DNA of 64,000 nt from an uncultured bacterium. GTDB lineage: Bacteria; Verrucomicrobiota; Lentisphaeria; Victivallales; UBA1829. The stretch's first letter is position 1; every line of letters begins with the position of its first letter. The DNA lies in assembly GCA_900548385.1 (NCBI GenBank), contig URKJ01000022.1:1-64000 (forward strand). Reading direction: 5' to 3'. This document shows, one piece after another, positions 34,915 to 43,845 of the stretch. The position numbers were made by a program, and so were the translations under genes. The notes under the pieces were generated by a model. That model saw only the letters and a program-made list of their open reading frames with translations, had not been told where the DNA came from and did not search any database.

Positions 34915-36159
34915 TCAGAGCCCGACATCCGGCAAATGGAGTGCGAAACCGAGTTCCCTCAGTTTCTGCTGAAGCAGCGGAACGGAGAGATCGCCCGGTT
35001 CTCTGCCTTCGTCGATGGCAAGAGCGGCGGCGAGTCCGGCAACCTGTCCCGTCATGGCGGCGGAGGGGATCACCCGTGTGATTTCCCATGCGTCTCCGGT
35101 GGCGGATGTGCAGCGTCCCGCCGCGAGGAGTCCGCCGAGCCGGTTCGCCGGATAAAGCGTCCGGTACGGAATTTCCCAGACGAAGCCGGGTTTGCGCCAG
35201 TCTGCGAGAAGTCCGATGGAGTCTTCAAACCGGGTGGCGTGTTCGTTGTCCTTCAGTACATATTCGCCTTGAATGCAGCTGATCTTGCGGAACTGTGGCA
35301 TGGCGGGGAGTTTCAGCGCATAACAGCTTCGTCGGTCGAACTGACCGGAGGCATGGAGATCGCGGTAATATTCCAAAAGAAAATGGCGCGTGGCGAGGAT
35401 ATAGTCGGAAACATCTTTTCCCGATGGGTGCCGCACGGTCTTCTCTTTAAGCGATTCGCGGGTAAAACCGCATTTGGCGAGCCGTTCCTCCGAAACCGCA
35501 CTGTCACCGTTTGCCCACGCTCCGTCGAAATGCATGACGACGCTTTCGCCCAGTTCATCCATGCGATGGCCTGCGTGCGCGCCTTTGCGGTATTCAAGAG
35601 CCCAGAGCGAGTAGAAGTTGTCGCCGTCCAGACACGGGACTCCCGCGCGGCGGGCAAGAACGCTGCTGCCGCTGGCATCGATGAACTGTTTTGCGCGGAT
35701 TTCCCCGCGTCCGCTTTCGTTTTCGACGATGGCGGCGGCGAGGCGTCCGTTTTCAACGATAGCGTCACAGAGAAGCGTATCGTACCAGATGTCGACACCC
35801 GCATTCCGGAGAGCTTCTTCGAGGGCAAGCATGAATGCGGCGGGCGAAAAGACGCAGCGGTAGCGTTTCTGTTCCTCGGCGTTCTCCGCATTGCGCCAGT
35901 TGGCGGGAATTTCGCCCGGGCCGTATTGGATACTGGCTTTCAGCAGTTCTTCACTGAGTCCGAATGTGACTTGATGGCCGTTGCCGTCGCAGATCGGCAG
36001 ATAGATATAAACCAGACCGCTGGTCGCGAGTCCGCCGGGGAGGATCGTTTTTTCCACGAGAACGGTTTTCTTGCCGGATCTTGCCGCCTGGATTGCGGCG
36101 GCAATGCCCGCGATACCGCCGCCGACAACGGCAATATCATAATTGACTTTGAAATTCAT
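34915..36159 (-). CDS. FAD-dependent oxidoreductase
   Basis: A 414-residue flavoprotein of the FAD_oxidored group. The dinucleotide-binding motif is 'DIAVVGGGIAGIAAAIQAAR' at residues ~8-27, followed by the acidic ribose-binding residue in 'VLVEK' and by 'LPGGLATSGLV'. A second FAD contact 'FIDASGSSVLARRAG' and a C-terminal 'GLLAAGRCTSATGDAWEITR' complete the pattern. The substrate is unknown. The ATG at 36159 is chosen for its AAGGAAC site and because the FAD motif begins nearby; an earlier start at 36297 would add an unlikely 46 residues. Single-gene transcript. Confidence 0.8.
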   Translation of the reverse strand: MNFKVNYDIAVVGGGIAGIAAAIQAARSGKKTVLVEKTILPGGLATSGLVYIYLPICDGNGHQVTFGLSEELLKASIQYGPGEIPANWRNAENAEEQKRYRCVFSPAAFMLALEEALRNAGVDIWYDTLLCDAIVENGRLAAAIVENESGRGEIRAKQFIDASGSSVLARRAGVPCLDGDNFYSLWALEYRKGAHAGHRMDELGESVVMHFDGAWANGDSAVSEERLAKCGFTRESLKEKTVRHPSGKDVSDYILATRHFLLEYYRDLHASGQFDRRSCYALKLPAMPQFRKISCIQGEYVLKDNEHATRFEDSIGLLADWRKPGFVWEIPYRTLYPANRLGGLLAAGRCTSATGDAWEITRVIPSAAMTGQVAGLAAALAIDEGREPGDLSVPLLQQKLRELGFALHLPDVGL

Positions 36160-36346
36160 AAGTTGTTCCTTTTTTATGCCGGAAACGTTGTTCCGGACGA
36201 GGTTGGTTCTGTTTTGCTGTTTTTCAGATTGAGCAGATGCGGGCGTATTGCCCTGAGTTCGGAAGGATCGCCGCTGCCGTGTGCCCAGCCGGTACACCCG
36301 GACTGCCTGTTATGAGAATGACGGTACAAATCCTTCGTCTTTCTTT

Positions 36347-36374
36347 AATCTAACCGTATTTGGCAAAAAATCAA
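36347..36374 (-). promoter_or_regulatory. Promoter of the FAD oxidoreductase
   Basis: Minus-strand TTGATT (36374-36369), a 16-base spacer and TAGATT (36352-36347). The leader to the ATG would be about 185 bases, which is long. Confidence 0.4.
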
Positions 36375-36396
36375 GCGGAACAGTTTCCTGCCCTAT

Positions 36397-36435
36397 AAAA
36401 AAACGGAGTTGAGGGGTGGTTTCCGCAACTCCGTT
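36397..36435 (-). terminator. Intrinsic terminator of a minus-strand transcript
   Basis: On the minus strand AACGGAGTTG (36435-36426) pairs with CAACTCCGTT (36411-36402), followed by a run of seven T (36403-36397). It ends a transcript that must start to the right, where no protein gene was recognised. Confidence 0.8.
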
Positions 36436-36676
36436 AAAATTCCCCGATTTCCGAAACTTTTTCCATTGAAAGGAATAATCGCCGCTCTTCCGTTCTCCGG
36501 CGGATGCCATAACATTCGTGAATTCTTTCAAAACACTCATCCCCGGATCTGCGGTCCTTCGGATTTCATTCCTCTTTTCACGGGATGGGATTTCCTGTAC
36601 ACGGCGGAAGTCTGCGGGATGTTCTCCGCATTTTCCCGACGCTGTCCATTCGCTCCCATATTCCGTTTCTCAACAG

Positions 36677-36807
36677 AAAAAGCCCGGGAACCGGGCAATT
36701 TTTTTCAAAGATCATGCCGGAAACACATTGAGACACAGACCCCCGCGGAACGGAAAAGCTGTGTTCGCTCTTTATCCGGTTCTTGAAACTGTAACTTCTT
36801 CTCTCTG
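36677..36807 (-). ncRNA. Candidate small RNA
   Basis: A transcript starting near 36807 on the minus strand (promoter below) would run ~130 bases into the hairpin GCCCGG-GAA-CCGGGC (36696-36682) followed by five T. Within it ACACAG and CTGTGT can pair around an ~20-base loop. If this terminator leaks, the transcript would reach the next one at 36397 (~410 bases). It does not show the conserved elements of RNase P RNA, tmRNA or SRP RNA that I know. Existence is inferred from signals only. Confidence 0.35.
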
Positions 36808-36813
36808 ATAAAG

Positions 36814-36842
36814 ATAATATAGTATGAATTCCAAAAAGTCAA
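36814..36842 (-). promoter_or_regulatory. Promoter of the candidate small RNA
   Basis: Minus-strand TTGACT (36842-36837), a 17-base spacer and TATTAT (36819-36814). Confidence 0.5.
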
Positions 36843-36956
36843 TCGGGAAACTTGAAAAATTCCATTATTTCCCGGTAATTTTGCATTTTTTTGAAAAAAA
36901 ATCCTGAATTTTTGTGGGCGGAAAGCTCTTTTCCCCGGAAAACTTGATCATCGGGA

Positions 36957-36985
36957 TTGATAAAACGGGGTTTTGCGTGTATAGT
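36957..36985 (+). promoter_or_regulatory. Promoter of xerD
   Basis: TTGATA (36957-36962), a 17-base spacer and TATAGT (36980-36985), 26 bases before the ATG. Confidence 0.6.
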
Positions 36986-37011
36986 GGAAAAATTGAGGTT
37001 TCGTATTACTT

Positions 37012-37905
37012 ATGGACAAGATTTTACAACATTTCTGCGGTTATCTTCTGATGGAGCGCGGTTTGAGCAGGAACTCCATTTCCGCATACCGGTGCGATTT
37101 GGCGGATTTCATCGCTTATCTGAAAAAATACGGCAAAACGGATTTTTCGGAGGTCACCCGTGACAATATCATTGACTTTCTCGGCGAGCATAAAGAGAAC
37201 GGGATGGAACCGGCGAGTCTTGCGCGGCGTCTGGTCGCAATCAAGGTGTTTTTCCGTTATCTGGCACAGGAAAAATTTGTGCCGGAGAACATAACGTCCG
37301 TCATGGATTCCCCGAAACTCTGGCGGATTCTCCCCGAATTCATGTCTTCCCGGGAAGTCGAAGCGCTGATGAATGTTTATGCGGTCAATGCCAAGGATTT
37401 TCTTGCGATCCGGAACCGCGCGATTCTGGAGGTGCTGTACGCGTGCGGATTGCGGGTGTCGGAAGTCGCGTCGCTGAACGTTTCGTCGGTCAACGCGGAG
37501 AACGGAGTGATCCGCGTGCTAGGGAAAGGATCGAAAGAGCGTATCGTTCCGGTTGGACACCTTGCCGTGCAGGCTCTCCGGCGCTATCTGACGAAATCCC
37601 GCCCGAATCTTCTGCGCTCTCCGGATGAACCGACTTTGTTTCTTTCCCAGCGGGGGAGAAAACTGAACCGGGAGCGTATCTGGGCGATCATCAAGGAGGC
37701 CGCGCTTCAGGCGGGAATCATGAAAAATATCCATCCGCATACACTGCGTCACTCCTTTGCCAGTCACCTGCTGGAAAACGGGGCGGATTTGCGCGTGATT
37801 CAGGAAATGCTGGGGCATGCGGATATTGCCACAACACAAATTTACACTCATGTGGATCAGAGGCAGCTGCTGGCGGTCCATAAAAAATTTCATCCGAGGT
37901 CATAA
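37012..37905 (+). CDS. xerD: Tyrosine recombinase XerD
   Basis: Site-specific recombinase that resolves chromosome dimers at dif with XerC and FtsK. The 297-residue protein has an N-terminal SAM-like core-binding domain (to ~100) and a catalytic domain with Arg148 ('CGLRVSE'), Lys172, His243 and Arg246 ('HTLRHSF'), His269 ('LGHADIATTQIYTH') and Tyr278. Length and C-terminus match XerC/XerD rather than a phage integrase, and there is no sign of a mobile element beside it. XerC cannot be fully excluded. It starts a plus-strand run with apbE two bases behind it. Confidence 0.9.
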   Translation: MDKILQHFCGYLLMERGLSRNSISAYRCDLADFIAYLKKYGKTDFSEVTRDNIIDFLGEHKENGMEPASLARRLVAIKVFFRYLAQEKFVPENITSVMDSPKLWRILPEFMSSREVEALMNVYAVNAKDFLAIRNRAILEVLYACGLRVSEVASLNVSSVNAENGVIRVLGKGSKERIVPVGHLAVQALRRYLTKSRPNLLRSPDEPTLFLSQRGRKLNRERIWAIIKEAALQAGIMKNIHPHTLRHSFASHLLENGADLRVIQEMLGHADIATTQIYTHVDQRQLLAVHKKFHPRS

Positions 37906-37907
37906 TC

Positions 37908-38969
37908 ATGAAACGTGTCCGTATTGCCGTTCTCTGGGTCATTATTGCAAGTCTGGTCATGGGAGGAATCTGGTATTTTGATGCGGGGGGGACCGGACGG
38001 TTCCGCCGGGACAGTATTGTTTTTCCGATTATGAGCACCAAAGCCAAAATACAGCTGATCGGAACCGAAGAACAGGAGATTGAAAAAGGGTTCCGCGCAG
38101 CGCGGGAGGCAATGGAAAAAGTGGTTGCCGTTTGCAACTATTTTGATCCGGAGAGTGAGTTGGGACGTCTCAATGCGACCGCGTCGAAAGCGCCGTTTTA
38201 CTGTTCGGCGGAGCTGTGGGAGATTTTGCAGGAGGTACGCAAGTATCACCGGATATCGGAGGGAGCGTTTGATCCGACGATCCGCCCGTTGATGAAAGTC
38301 TGGGGCTTCCATCGCGCCCGCAAGACTCTGCCCTCCGAAGAAGAGATCGCAGAGGCGAAAAAACGCTGCGGATTCCGTAAGATTCTGTTCAATGACAATG
38401 AACGGAGTGTGTTTTTTGAAGTGCCTGGCATGTCCATTGATTTGGGCGGGATTGCCAAGGGATGGGCGGTGGACAAGGCTGCCGAAGCGGTTTTGAAAAC
38501 GACCTCGATCCGGCGCGGTTTTGTGGATCTCGGCGGAAATATGCGTTGTTTTCCGCTTCCGCCGCCGGGACGGAAAGCATACCGGATCGCCGTGCAGGAC
38601 CCGAAATATCCCGGCAGGCAGATCGCTGTTGCGGATGTGCTGGACGAATGTATCGCCACCAGCGGTGATTATGAGCGGTATGTGGTGATCAACGGAAAGC
38701 GTTATACGCATATTATTGATCCGGCAACAGGGATTCCGGTGAGCCGGACCGTTTCCGCAACCGTGATAACGCCCAGCGGCGCAGCTTCCGATGCGCTTTC
38801 AACGAGTCTTTTTATCCGGGGGCCCGTTTTCGCGGAAAAGCTGGATGACAGGACCCGGACTCTGCTGATCGACGCGGATGGCAACCGGCACCAGCGGGTG
38901 CGCGGCCGCAAAAAACCGTTTGAACTGCTGCCGTCCGGACAGAAAGATCCGGATGTGGAAAAGAAGTAG
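37908..38969 (+). CDS. apbE: FAD:protein FMN transferase (ApbE)
   Basis: Attaches FMN covalently to Thr/Ser of periplasmic flavoproteins such as Rnf and Nqr subunits, using FAD. The 353-residue protein has an N-terminal membrane anchor (residues ~5-24, no lipobox). Signature segments: 'ISEGAFDPTIRPLMKVWGF', 'SIDLGGIAKGWAVDKAAE', 'GFVDLGGNMR', 'ATSGDYERY', 'YTHIIDPATGIPV' and 'ASDALSTSLF'. Length is normal. Two bases after xerD. Its flavoprotein clients are not in the window. Confidence 0.93.
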   Translation: MKRVRIAVLWVIIASLVMGGIWYFDAGGTGRFRRDSIVFPIMSTKAKIQLIGTEEQEIEKGFRAAREAMEKVVAVCNYFDPESELGRLNATASKAPFYCSAELWEILQEVRKYHRISEGAFDPTIRPLMKVWGFHRARKTLPSEEEIAEAKKRCGFRKILFNDNERSVFFEVPGMSIDLGGIAKGWAVDKAAEAVLKTTSIRRGFVDLGGNMRCFPLPPPGRKAYRIAVQDPKYPGRQIAVADVLDECIATSGDYERYVVINGKRYTHIIDPATGIPVSRTVSATVITPSGAASDALSTSLFIRGPVFAEKLDDRTRTLLIDADGNRHQRVRGRKKPFELLPSGQKDPDVEKK

Positions 38970-39010
38970 CCGGGAAAAGATTGCAATTTGGTAAAAATGC
39001 GGAAACCGGA

Positions 39011-39038
39011 TTGACATTTCCGGAAAATGCAGTATCAT
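39011..39038 (+). promoter_or_regulatory. Promoter of the exported unknown at 39074
   Basis: TTGACA (39011-39016), a 16-base spacer and TATCAT (39033-39038), 36 bases before the ATG. Confidence 0.6.
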
Positions 39039-39073
39039 TATGGGGTGTTGAACTAATCGGGAGGTGTTTTATT

Positions 39074-40456
39074 ATGATGAATATGAATTTGATCCGGAAA
39101 ACCGTTTCTGCTGTTGTTCTTTGTGCGATCCTGAGTGTTTGCGCTGTCGGACAGGAGTTTCAGCCGCGCGAGATCCTGCGTCTGGACTTCCGGTCTTATA
39201 CCGGCTTTGTGAATTCCGTTTCCTCGTTTGCCTCTCAGGTTGCCCCGGATTCCGCCGGAGCCGTGATGTTTCTTTCGGCTGCTCTGGCGATGAATCCTGC
39301 GTTTGCGGCAGTGGATCTGACGCGTCCGATGTCGGTTCTCCTGCTCACGGGGGCGGGGACTGCGAAAAATGCCGGCGGAGAGTATGTGCCTGATCTTTTC
39401 CTCTGCGCCGCCGTAACGCTCCGGGAAAACGCCACGCTCCAGAAAGAGATCCCGGTCGGCGGAATGCAGTTCGCGACGTTCCGTTTCTCCGACAGACGCG
39501 CTGTATTGTTCCGTCCGAATCCGCTCTACAATAAAATGATCCGGGAAAAAGCGTCATCGCTGTTTCCCGTCCGCCGGGATCTGCCGCAGTTTCAGCTTCA
39601 GATGGAACTGAATGCCGTGACTCAGCTTCCATTTGCGCAGGACGCCATTGCCAACGGTGTCGCCGCGGCGGCGGAACAGAATACTGATATTCCGCCGGAA
39701 GACCTCGTAAAGGAACTGGAGAAGACGGTCCGGCAGGCGGAAAAGCTGACGCTGGGCGTGAACTTCCCGAATGACCGCACGCTGGAACTGCAGGGCGTAC
39801 TGACGCTGAAACCGGATTCCGATACGGCAAAACTGTTCCGGAATAAAAAGAGCTCTTTTGATTTTTCGCATGTTCCGGTGTTTGCGGCGGCGTCCCGGAT
39901 TTTCCTGCTTGACCTGCCGGACGATCCGAAACTCAAAAGTTCCCTGATCCATCAGTTGGGCAAAACAACTTTGCCGTCGGCGTTTTCCGCCGCCTGCATC
40001 ACTCATGCTTCCGGAGCGATTCTGGCAGCTGTTGACAGTGCGGAGCGTGTAAAGGCGTATGTTGCACTCAAGCCCGGTTCGGCGCGTCTTTTGCTCCAGC
40101 TGATGAAAGATGACAAGATGATTCAGGAGCTCTCGCCGGGGCTTTGGATCGTGGATTATCAGGAAGACGGTGTTTCCACTTATGCCAAGGTGCTTGACAA
40201 CGGGCTGTATGTTGTTTCCGGGAAGATCAGCGAAGTTACCGCGAAACGTATTCTGGACGACCGCACACCGCTTCCGAAGTCTGTCGCTCTGAATTCCGAC
40301 TTCCTTGCGGTTTACCGGAAAAAAGGCGGGGATGAGACCTTTACGCGGACCGGTTCCCTGCGGTATTTCCGGAACCGGATCAGCGGAAATTTCCTGCTTC
40401 ATCCCTCCGATTTTCCGAAGATTGCCCCGGAGGCCCGCACGCTTCCTGCAAAATAA
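39074..40456 (+). CDS. Exported protein of unknown function
   Basis: A 460-residue protein with a signal peptide (MNMNLIRKTVSAVVLC onward, cleavage near 'CAVGQEF'). No domain is recognised. The sequence is a mix of hydrophobic strands and charged helices, with a repeated theme of hydrophobic 'LLLTGAG', 'FLLDLPDD', 'LWIVDYQEDG'. It could be a periplasmic or surface protein. The ATG at 39074 is set by GGGAGGTG eight bases upstream; in-frame ATGs at 39077 and 39083 follow it. It has its own promoter and a short gap to the DegT gene. Confidence 0.7.
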   Translation: MMNMNLIRKTVSAVVLCAILSVCAVGQEFQPREILRLDFRSYTGFVNSVSSFASQVAPDSAGAVMFLSAALAMNPAFAAVDLTRPMSVLLLTGAGTAKNAGGEYVPDLFLCAAVTLRENATLQKEIPVGGMQFATFRFSDRRAVLFRPNPLYNKMIREKASSLFPVRRDLPQFQLQMELNAVTQLPFAQDAIANGVAAAAEQNTDIPPEDLVKELEKTVRQAEKLTLGVNFPNDRTLELQGVLTLKPDSDTAKLFRNKKSSFDFSHVPVFAAASRIFLLDLPDDPKLKSSLIHQLGKTTLPSAFSAACITHASGAILAAVDSAERVKAYVALKPGSARLLLQLMKDDKMIQELSPGLWIVDYQEDGVSTYAKVLDNGLYVVSGKISEVTAKRILDDRTPLPKSVALNSDFLAVYRKKGGDETFTRTGSLRYFRNRISGNFLLHPSDFPKIAPEARTLPAK

Positions 40457-40477
40457 AAACGCAATATTTCCCGAATG

Positions 40478-40503
40478 CACCATGAAAAAACAGTTTTATG
40501 GTG
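40478..40503 (+). terminator. Weak hairpin between the exported unknown and degT-like gene
   Basis: CACCAT (40478-40483) pairs with ATGGTG (40498-40503), extended by an A-run against TTTT. No T-run follows on the plus strand. Could be a weak attenuating hairpin. Confidence 0.25.
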
Positions 40504-40566
40504 TATATTATTCAACAAACTGAAATCAACAGGTATAAACGTACCGTTTTTGAAAGGACTATCATT

Positions 40567-41688
40567 ATGCAGGTTCCGCTTCTTGATCTGAGAGGACAAT
40601 TTTCCGCTTTGAAACCTGAAATCATGAAAGCGATGGAGGAACTTTGCGACTCCCAGCTGTTCATTCTCGGACCCAAAGTGGCGGAATTTGAATCGGAAGT
40701 TGCCGCGTACAGCGGCGCGGCCGGTGCGTGCGGCGTCACCTCCGGTTCGGACGCTTTGCTGATCGCGCTGATGGCCGAGGGCGTCAAGGCGGGCGATGAA
40801 GTCATTACGACTCCGTTTACTTTTTTCGCCACAGCCGGAGCCATTGCCCGTGTCGGAGCAAAACCGGTGTTTGTGGATATCGACCCCGTGACGTTCAATA
40901 TCGACGCTTCCAAAATCGAAGAGAAGATCACGCCGCGCACGAAAGCCATTATCCCGGTGCATCTGTTCGGGCAAATGGCGGAGATGGAACCGATCATGAC
41001 GATTGCCGGAGCGCATGGATTGATCGTGATTGAAGACGCCGCGCAGGCGATCGGTGCCGAATACAAAGGCCGGCGGGCGGGATCCGTCGGAGATTACGGC
41101 TGTTTCTCGTTTTTCCCGAGCAAAAACCTTGGCGGTTTCGGCGACGGCGGAATGGTGACGGCGAATTCCGCGGAGCGGATCGAACGGTTGAAGATCTTCC
41201 GCAATCACGGTATGAATCCGAAATATTATCACCACTTCGTCGGCGGCAATTTCCGTCTGGATGCGCTTCAGGCGGCGGTACTTTCCATCAAGTTGAAACA
41301 TCTGGATTCCTGGACGGAGGGACGGCAGAAAAACGCGGAGGAATACCGCCGGATTTTTGCCGCAAACGGACTTGACGGCAAAGTCGTGCTTCCGTCGGAA
41401 GCTCCGTATACGACCCGGCATATTTATAATCAGTTCTCCATTCTGGTGAAGGACGGCAGACGGGATGCGGTGAAAGCGGCTCTTCAGGCGGCGAACGTCG
41501 GCTGTGATATTTATTATCCCGTTCCGCTTCACATGCAGGAATGCTTTGCCGGACTCGGTTACCGGAAAGGCGATCTGCCGGTCAGTGAAGCGGTCGCGGA
41601 CGAGATTCTTGCATTGCCGATCTATCCGGAATCCACTGCAGCCATGCGGGAATATGTGGTTGCGACTATCGGGAATGCATTGAAATAA
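40567..41688 (+). CDS. DegT/DnrJ/EryC1/StrS-type sugar aminotransferase
   Basis: A 373-residue PLP enzyme that converts a nucleotide-linked keto sugar to an amino sugar. Seen: 'GPKVAEFESEVAAY', 'CGVTSGSDALLIAL', 'EVITTPFTFFATAGAIARVGAKPVFVDID', the Asp that binds PLP in 'IVIEDAAQAIGAEY', and the Schiff-base Lys in 'CFSFFPSKNLGGFGDGG'. The ATG at 40567 is chosen; an upstream GTG at 40498 would add residues unlike the family. Its stop overlaps the ABC exporter start (TAATG), so it is translationally linked to it. Cell-surface amino-sugar synthesis is likely, exact sugar unknown. Confidence 0.88.
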   Translation: MQVPLLDLRGQFSALKPEIMKAMEELCDSQLFILGPKVAEFESEVAAYSGAAGACGVTSGSDALLIALMAEGVKAGDEVITTPFTFFATAGAIARVGAKPVFVDIDPVTFNIDASKIEEKITPRTKAIIPVHLFGQMAEMEPIMTIAGAHGLIVIEDAAQAIGAEYKGRRAGSVGDYGCFSFFPSKNLGGFGDGGMVTANSAERIERLKIFRNHGMNPKYYHHFVGGNFRLDALQAAVLSIKLKHLDSWTEGRQKNAEEYRRIFAANGLDGKVVLPSEAPYTTRHIYNQFSILVKDGRRDAVKAALQAANVGCDIYYPVPLHMQECFAGLGYRKGDLPVSEAVADEILALPIYPESTAAMREYVVATIGNALK

Positions 41689-43736
41689 TGGATAATTCGC
41701 AGGAAGCAAAGCGGCAGACCTACTGGCGTCTGCTCCGGTACGTCAAGCCTTATTGGGGACGGATGACGGTCGGGATCCTCGCCGGTTTTGTCGTCGGCGG
41801 GTCGCTGTTCGGCAGCCTGATGCTGATCCCGAGCCTGATGTCCGGAATCGAATTTTCCAGTGCCGCGCAGCCGAAAGAGGAAACGGCGATGGCGGAAAAG
41901 ATCGTTGCGGCGGTTCAGGTTCCGGGCAGTGAGGAGGAGAAGCTCGCCGCTGTCCGCCGGGTGTTGGATGCACCGAAGCCGCGGGAGGTTTCCAAAATCA
42001 AAAAGGAGCTGGAGAAAGCGAACAAAACTCTGCGTTATCTCGGACTCTCTTCGTTTCAGCTGACTTATGATCACGGCAACGTGTTATTGAAAAGGCCTGC
42101 ATCGGGGAAAGAACTGCTGAAATTTCCGGCGGAAAACGAAAACGGGAAAATGACGTGGCAGTTCTTCACGATTTTCTGCGTGGGATTCGTTCTGCTCTGG
42201 TGTCTGAAAAACATTGCGACGTATGTGAACCATTATCTGACGCGCTGGGTCGGGACGCGGGTCGTTGCCGATCTCCGTTCGGAGATTTTCAGCAAGCTGT
42301 TGAATCAGTCATTGCGTTTTTACGGAAAAACCGACGTCGGGCAGCTGATCAGCCGCTGCACGAACGATACGGCGGCGATTGAATCCAGCGTGGCGAACGT
42401 GATCGCCGATGCGACGCGCTGTCCGATAGAGATTCTGGCGTGCGCGGCGGCGATTGTCTATGCCAGTGTGCAGTCGGGGCGCTGGTCGCTCCCGCTGATC
42501 CTTTTCATCGGTATGCCGCTCTGCATTCTGCCGGTCGCGATTCTCGGACGCAAGATTCGCAAGACGTACCAGAAATCCTTTGCGCAGATCGCAAATGTCG
42601 TCACCCGTATGCACGAAGTGTTTACGGGAATCATGGTGGTCAAGGCGTATCATGCGGAGGAGCGGGAGACCGTGCGGTTCGAGAATGCGAACCGGAAGTA
42701 TTTCAAGACCGTGATCCGGGCGACGCGCGCGCAACTGCTGATGTCGCCGCTGATGGAAGTTGTTGCGGTTGCATCCACGCTGGCGTTTCTGATTTACAGT
42801 TACAGTCAGGAGATTTCGCTTTCCGAGCTGGCGCAGCTGCTTGCTCCCTGCTTCATTGCATACCGTCCGATCAAGGATCTTGCGAAGATCGCGACTTACA
42901 TTCAGCGGAGCATGGCTGCCGCCGACCGTTATTTCCAGGTGATTGATTACGATACCACGCTTTCGGAGTCGGTGGATCCCAAACCGCTCAAGGAGTTCAA
43001 CGACAAGATCGCGTTCCGCGATGTCGAGTTCGCCTATGATCAGCATAAGATTCTGGATAAAGTGACCTTTGATATTCCGAAAGGTCACATTGTGGCGGTA
43101 GTCGGAGAAACCGGGTCCGGGAAAACGACGATCGCCAATCTGATCGCCCGCTTCTATGACTGCGATTCCGGCTCCATCACGATCGACGGAAAAGAGGTCC
43201 GTGACATCCGGATCGCCGATCTCCGCAATATGATCGGTATCGTTACGCAGGATGCTGTCCTGTTCAACGACACCATTGCCGACAATATCGCATACGGTAT
43301 GCCGGGCGCGACCCGCGAACAGATCATTGAAGCCGCCAAACAGGCGAATGCGCACGGTTTTATCGTGGATGGCCGTCACCCGGACGGATATGACACCTTT
43401 GCCGGTGAAAAAGGGTTCCGCTTGAGCGGCGGGGAAAAGCAGCGCATCAGTATCGCGCGCGCAATCCTCAAGAATCCGCCGATCCTGATTCTTGACGAAG
43501 CAACCAGTGCGCTTGACACCGTGACGGAAAAGCTCGTGCAGGATGCTTTGAACAATGTCATGACGAACCGGACCGTGTTCGCGATTGCGCACCGTCTGAG
43601 TACGATTCAGAATGCAAATATGATCATCGTTCTGGAAAAGGGACACATTGTGGAAGCCGGATCGCACGATGAGCTTCTCGCTCTCGGAGGCCGTTACAAG
43701 AAACTGCATGATACGCAGTTCGGCAAGAGCAAATAA
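41688..43736 (+). CDS. MsbA-like ABC exporter (permease-ATPase fusion)
   Basis: A 682-residue half-transporter that should work as a homodimer exporting a lipid-linked or amphipathic molecule. Six membrane helices, then a nucleotide-binding domain with Walker A 'GETGSGKTT', signature 'LSGGEKQR', Walker B 'ILILDEATSALD' and H-loop 'FAIAHRLST'. It has an odd insertion of ~110 charged residues between the first two helices (about 50-155, including an amphipathic Lys/Glu-rich stretch), probably outside the membrane. Start overlaps the DegT stop. A hairpin follows the stop. The pairing suggests export of an amino-sugar glycolipid (inference). Confidence 0.88.
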   Translation: MDNSQEAKRQTYWRLLRYVKPYWGRMTVGILAGFVVGGSLFGSLMLIPSLMSGIEFSSAAQPKEETAMAEKIVAAVQVPGSEEEKLAAVRRVLDAPKPREVSKIKKELEKANKTLRYLGLSSFQLTYDHGNVLLKRPASGKELLKFPAENENGKMTWQFFTIFCVGFVLLWCLKNIATYVNHYLTRWVGTRVVADLRSEIFSKLLNQSLRFYGKTDVGQLISRCTNDTAAIESSVANVIADATRCPIEILACAAAIVYASVQSGRWSLPLILFIGMPLCILPVAILGRKIRKTYQKSFAQIANVVTRMHEVFTGIMVVKAYHAEERETVRFENANRKYFKTVIRATRAQLLMSPLMEVVAVASTLAFLIYSYSQEISLSELAQLLAPCFIAYRPIKDLAKIATYIQRSMAAADRYFQVIDYDTTLSESVDPKPLKEFNDKIAFRDVEFAYDQHKILDKVTFDIPKGHIVAVVGETGSGKTTIANLIARFYDCDSGSITIDGKEVRDIRIADLRNMIGIVTQDAVLFNDTIADNIAYGMPGATREQIIEAAKQANAHGFIVDGRHPDGYDTFAGEKGFRLSGGEKQRISIARAILKNPPILILDEATSALDTVTEKLVQDALNNVMTNRTVFAIAHRLSTIQNANMIIVLEKGHIVEAGSHDELLALGGRYKKLHDTQFGKSK

Positions 43737-43754
43737 CCGTTTTTTCTGACCGGA

Positions 43755-43778
43755 CCGCCGCGGAATGTTCCGCGGCGG
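43755..43778 (+). terminator. Hairpin after the ABC exporter
   Basis: CCGCCGCGGAA (43755-43765) and TTCCGCGGCGG (43768-43778) form a perfect 11-base stem, followed only by TTT. Likely terminator, shared gap with the convergent beta-helix gene. Confidence 0.6.
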
Positions 43779-43845
43779 TTTGGCAGGCACAGACCTCATA
43801 AACGGATTGCCGCCACTGTTGGCGGGATTTGCATTCGCATTGACG

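Larger units (their letters stand above)
36160..37011. other. Long gap between the oxidoreductase and xerD
   Basis: 852 bases with no protein gene that I can support. Right to left on the minus strand it holds a promoter (36842-36814), a hairpin with T-run (36696-36677), a second hairpin with T-run (36435-36397), and the promoter of the oxidoreductase (36374-36347). The xerD promoter is at its right end. Short frames such as one at 36637-36515 on the minus strand are too weak to call. Confidence 0.5.

Noticed and set aside
36437..36637. Two short overlapping minus-strand frames as a small operon (40 and 76 codons)
   Set aside because: No ribosome sites, no recognisable sequence, and a terminator hairpin lies inside the second frame.
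36397..36842. RNase P RNA, tmRNA or SRP RNA
   Set aside because: The conserved sequence elements of these RNAs were not found by eye in either strand of this gap.
37012..37905. Integrase of a mobile element
   Set aside because: Length, motifs and lack of neighbouring att repeats or cargo fit housekeeping XerD/XerC; no element boundaries were seen.
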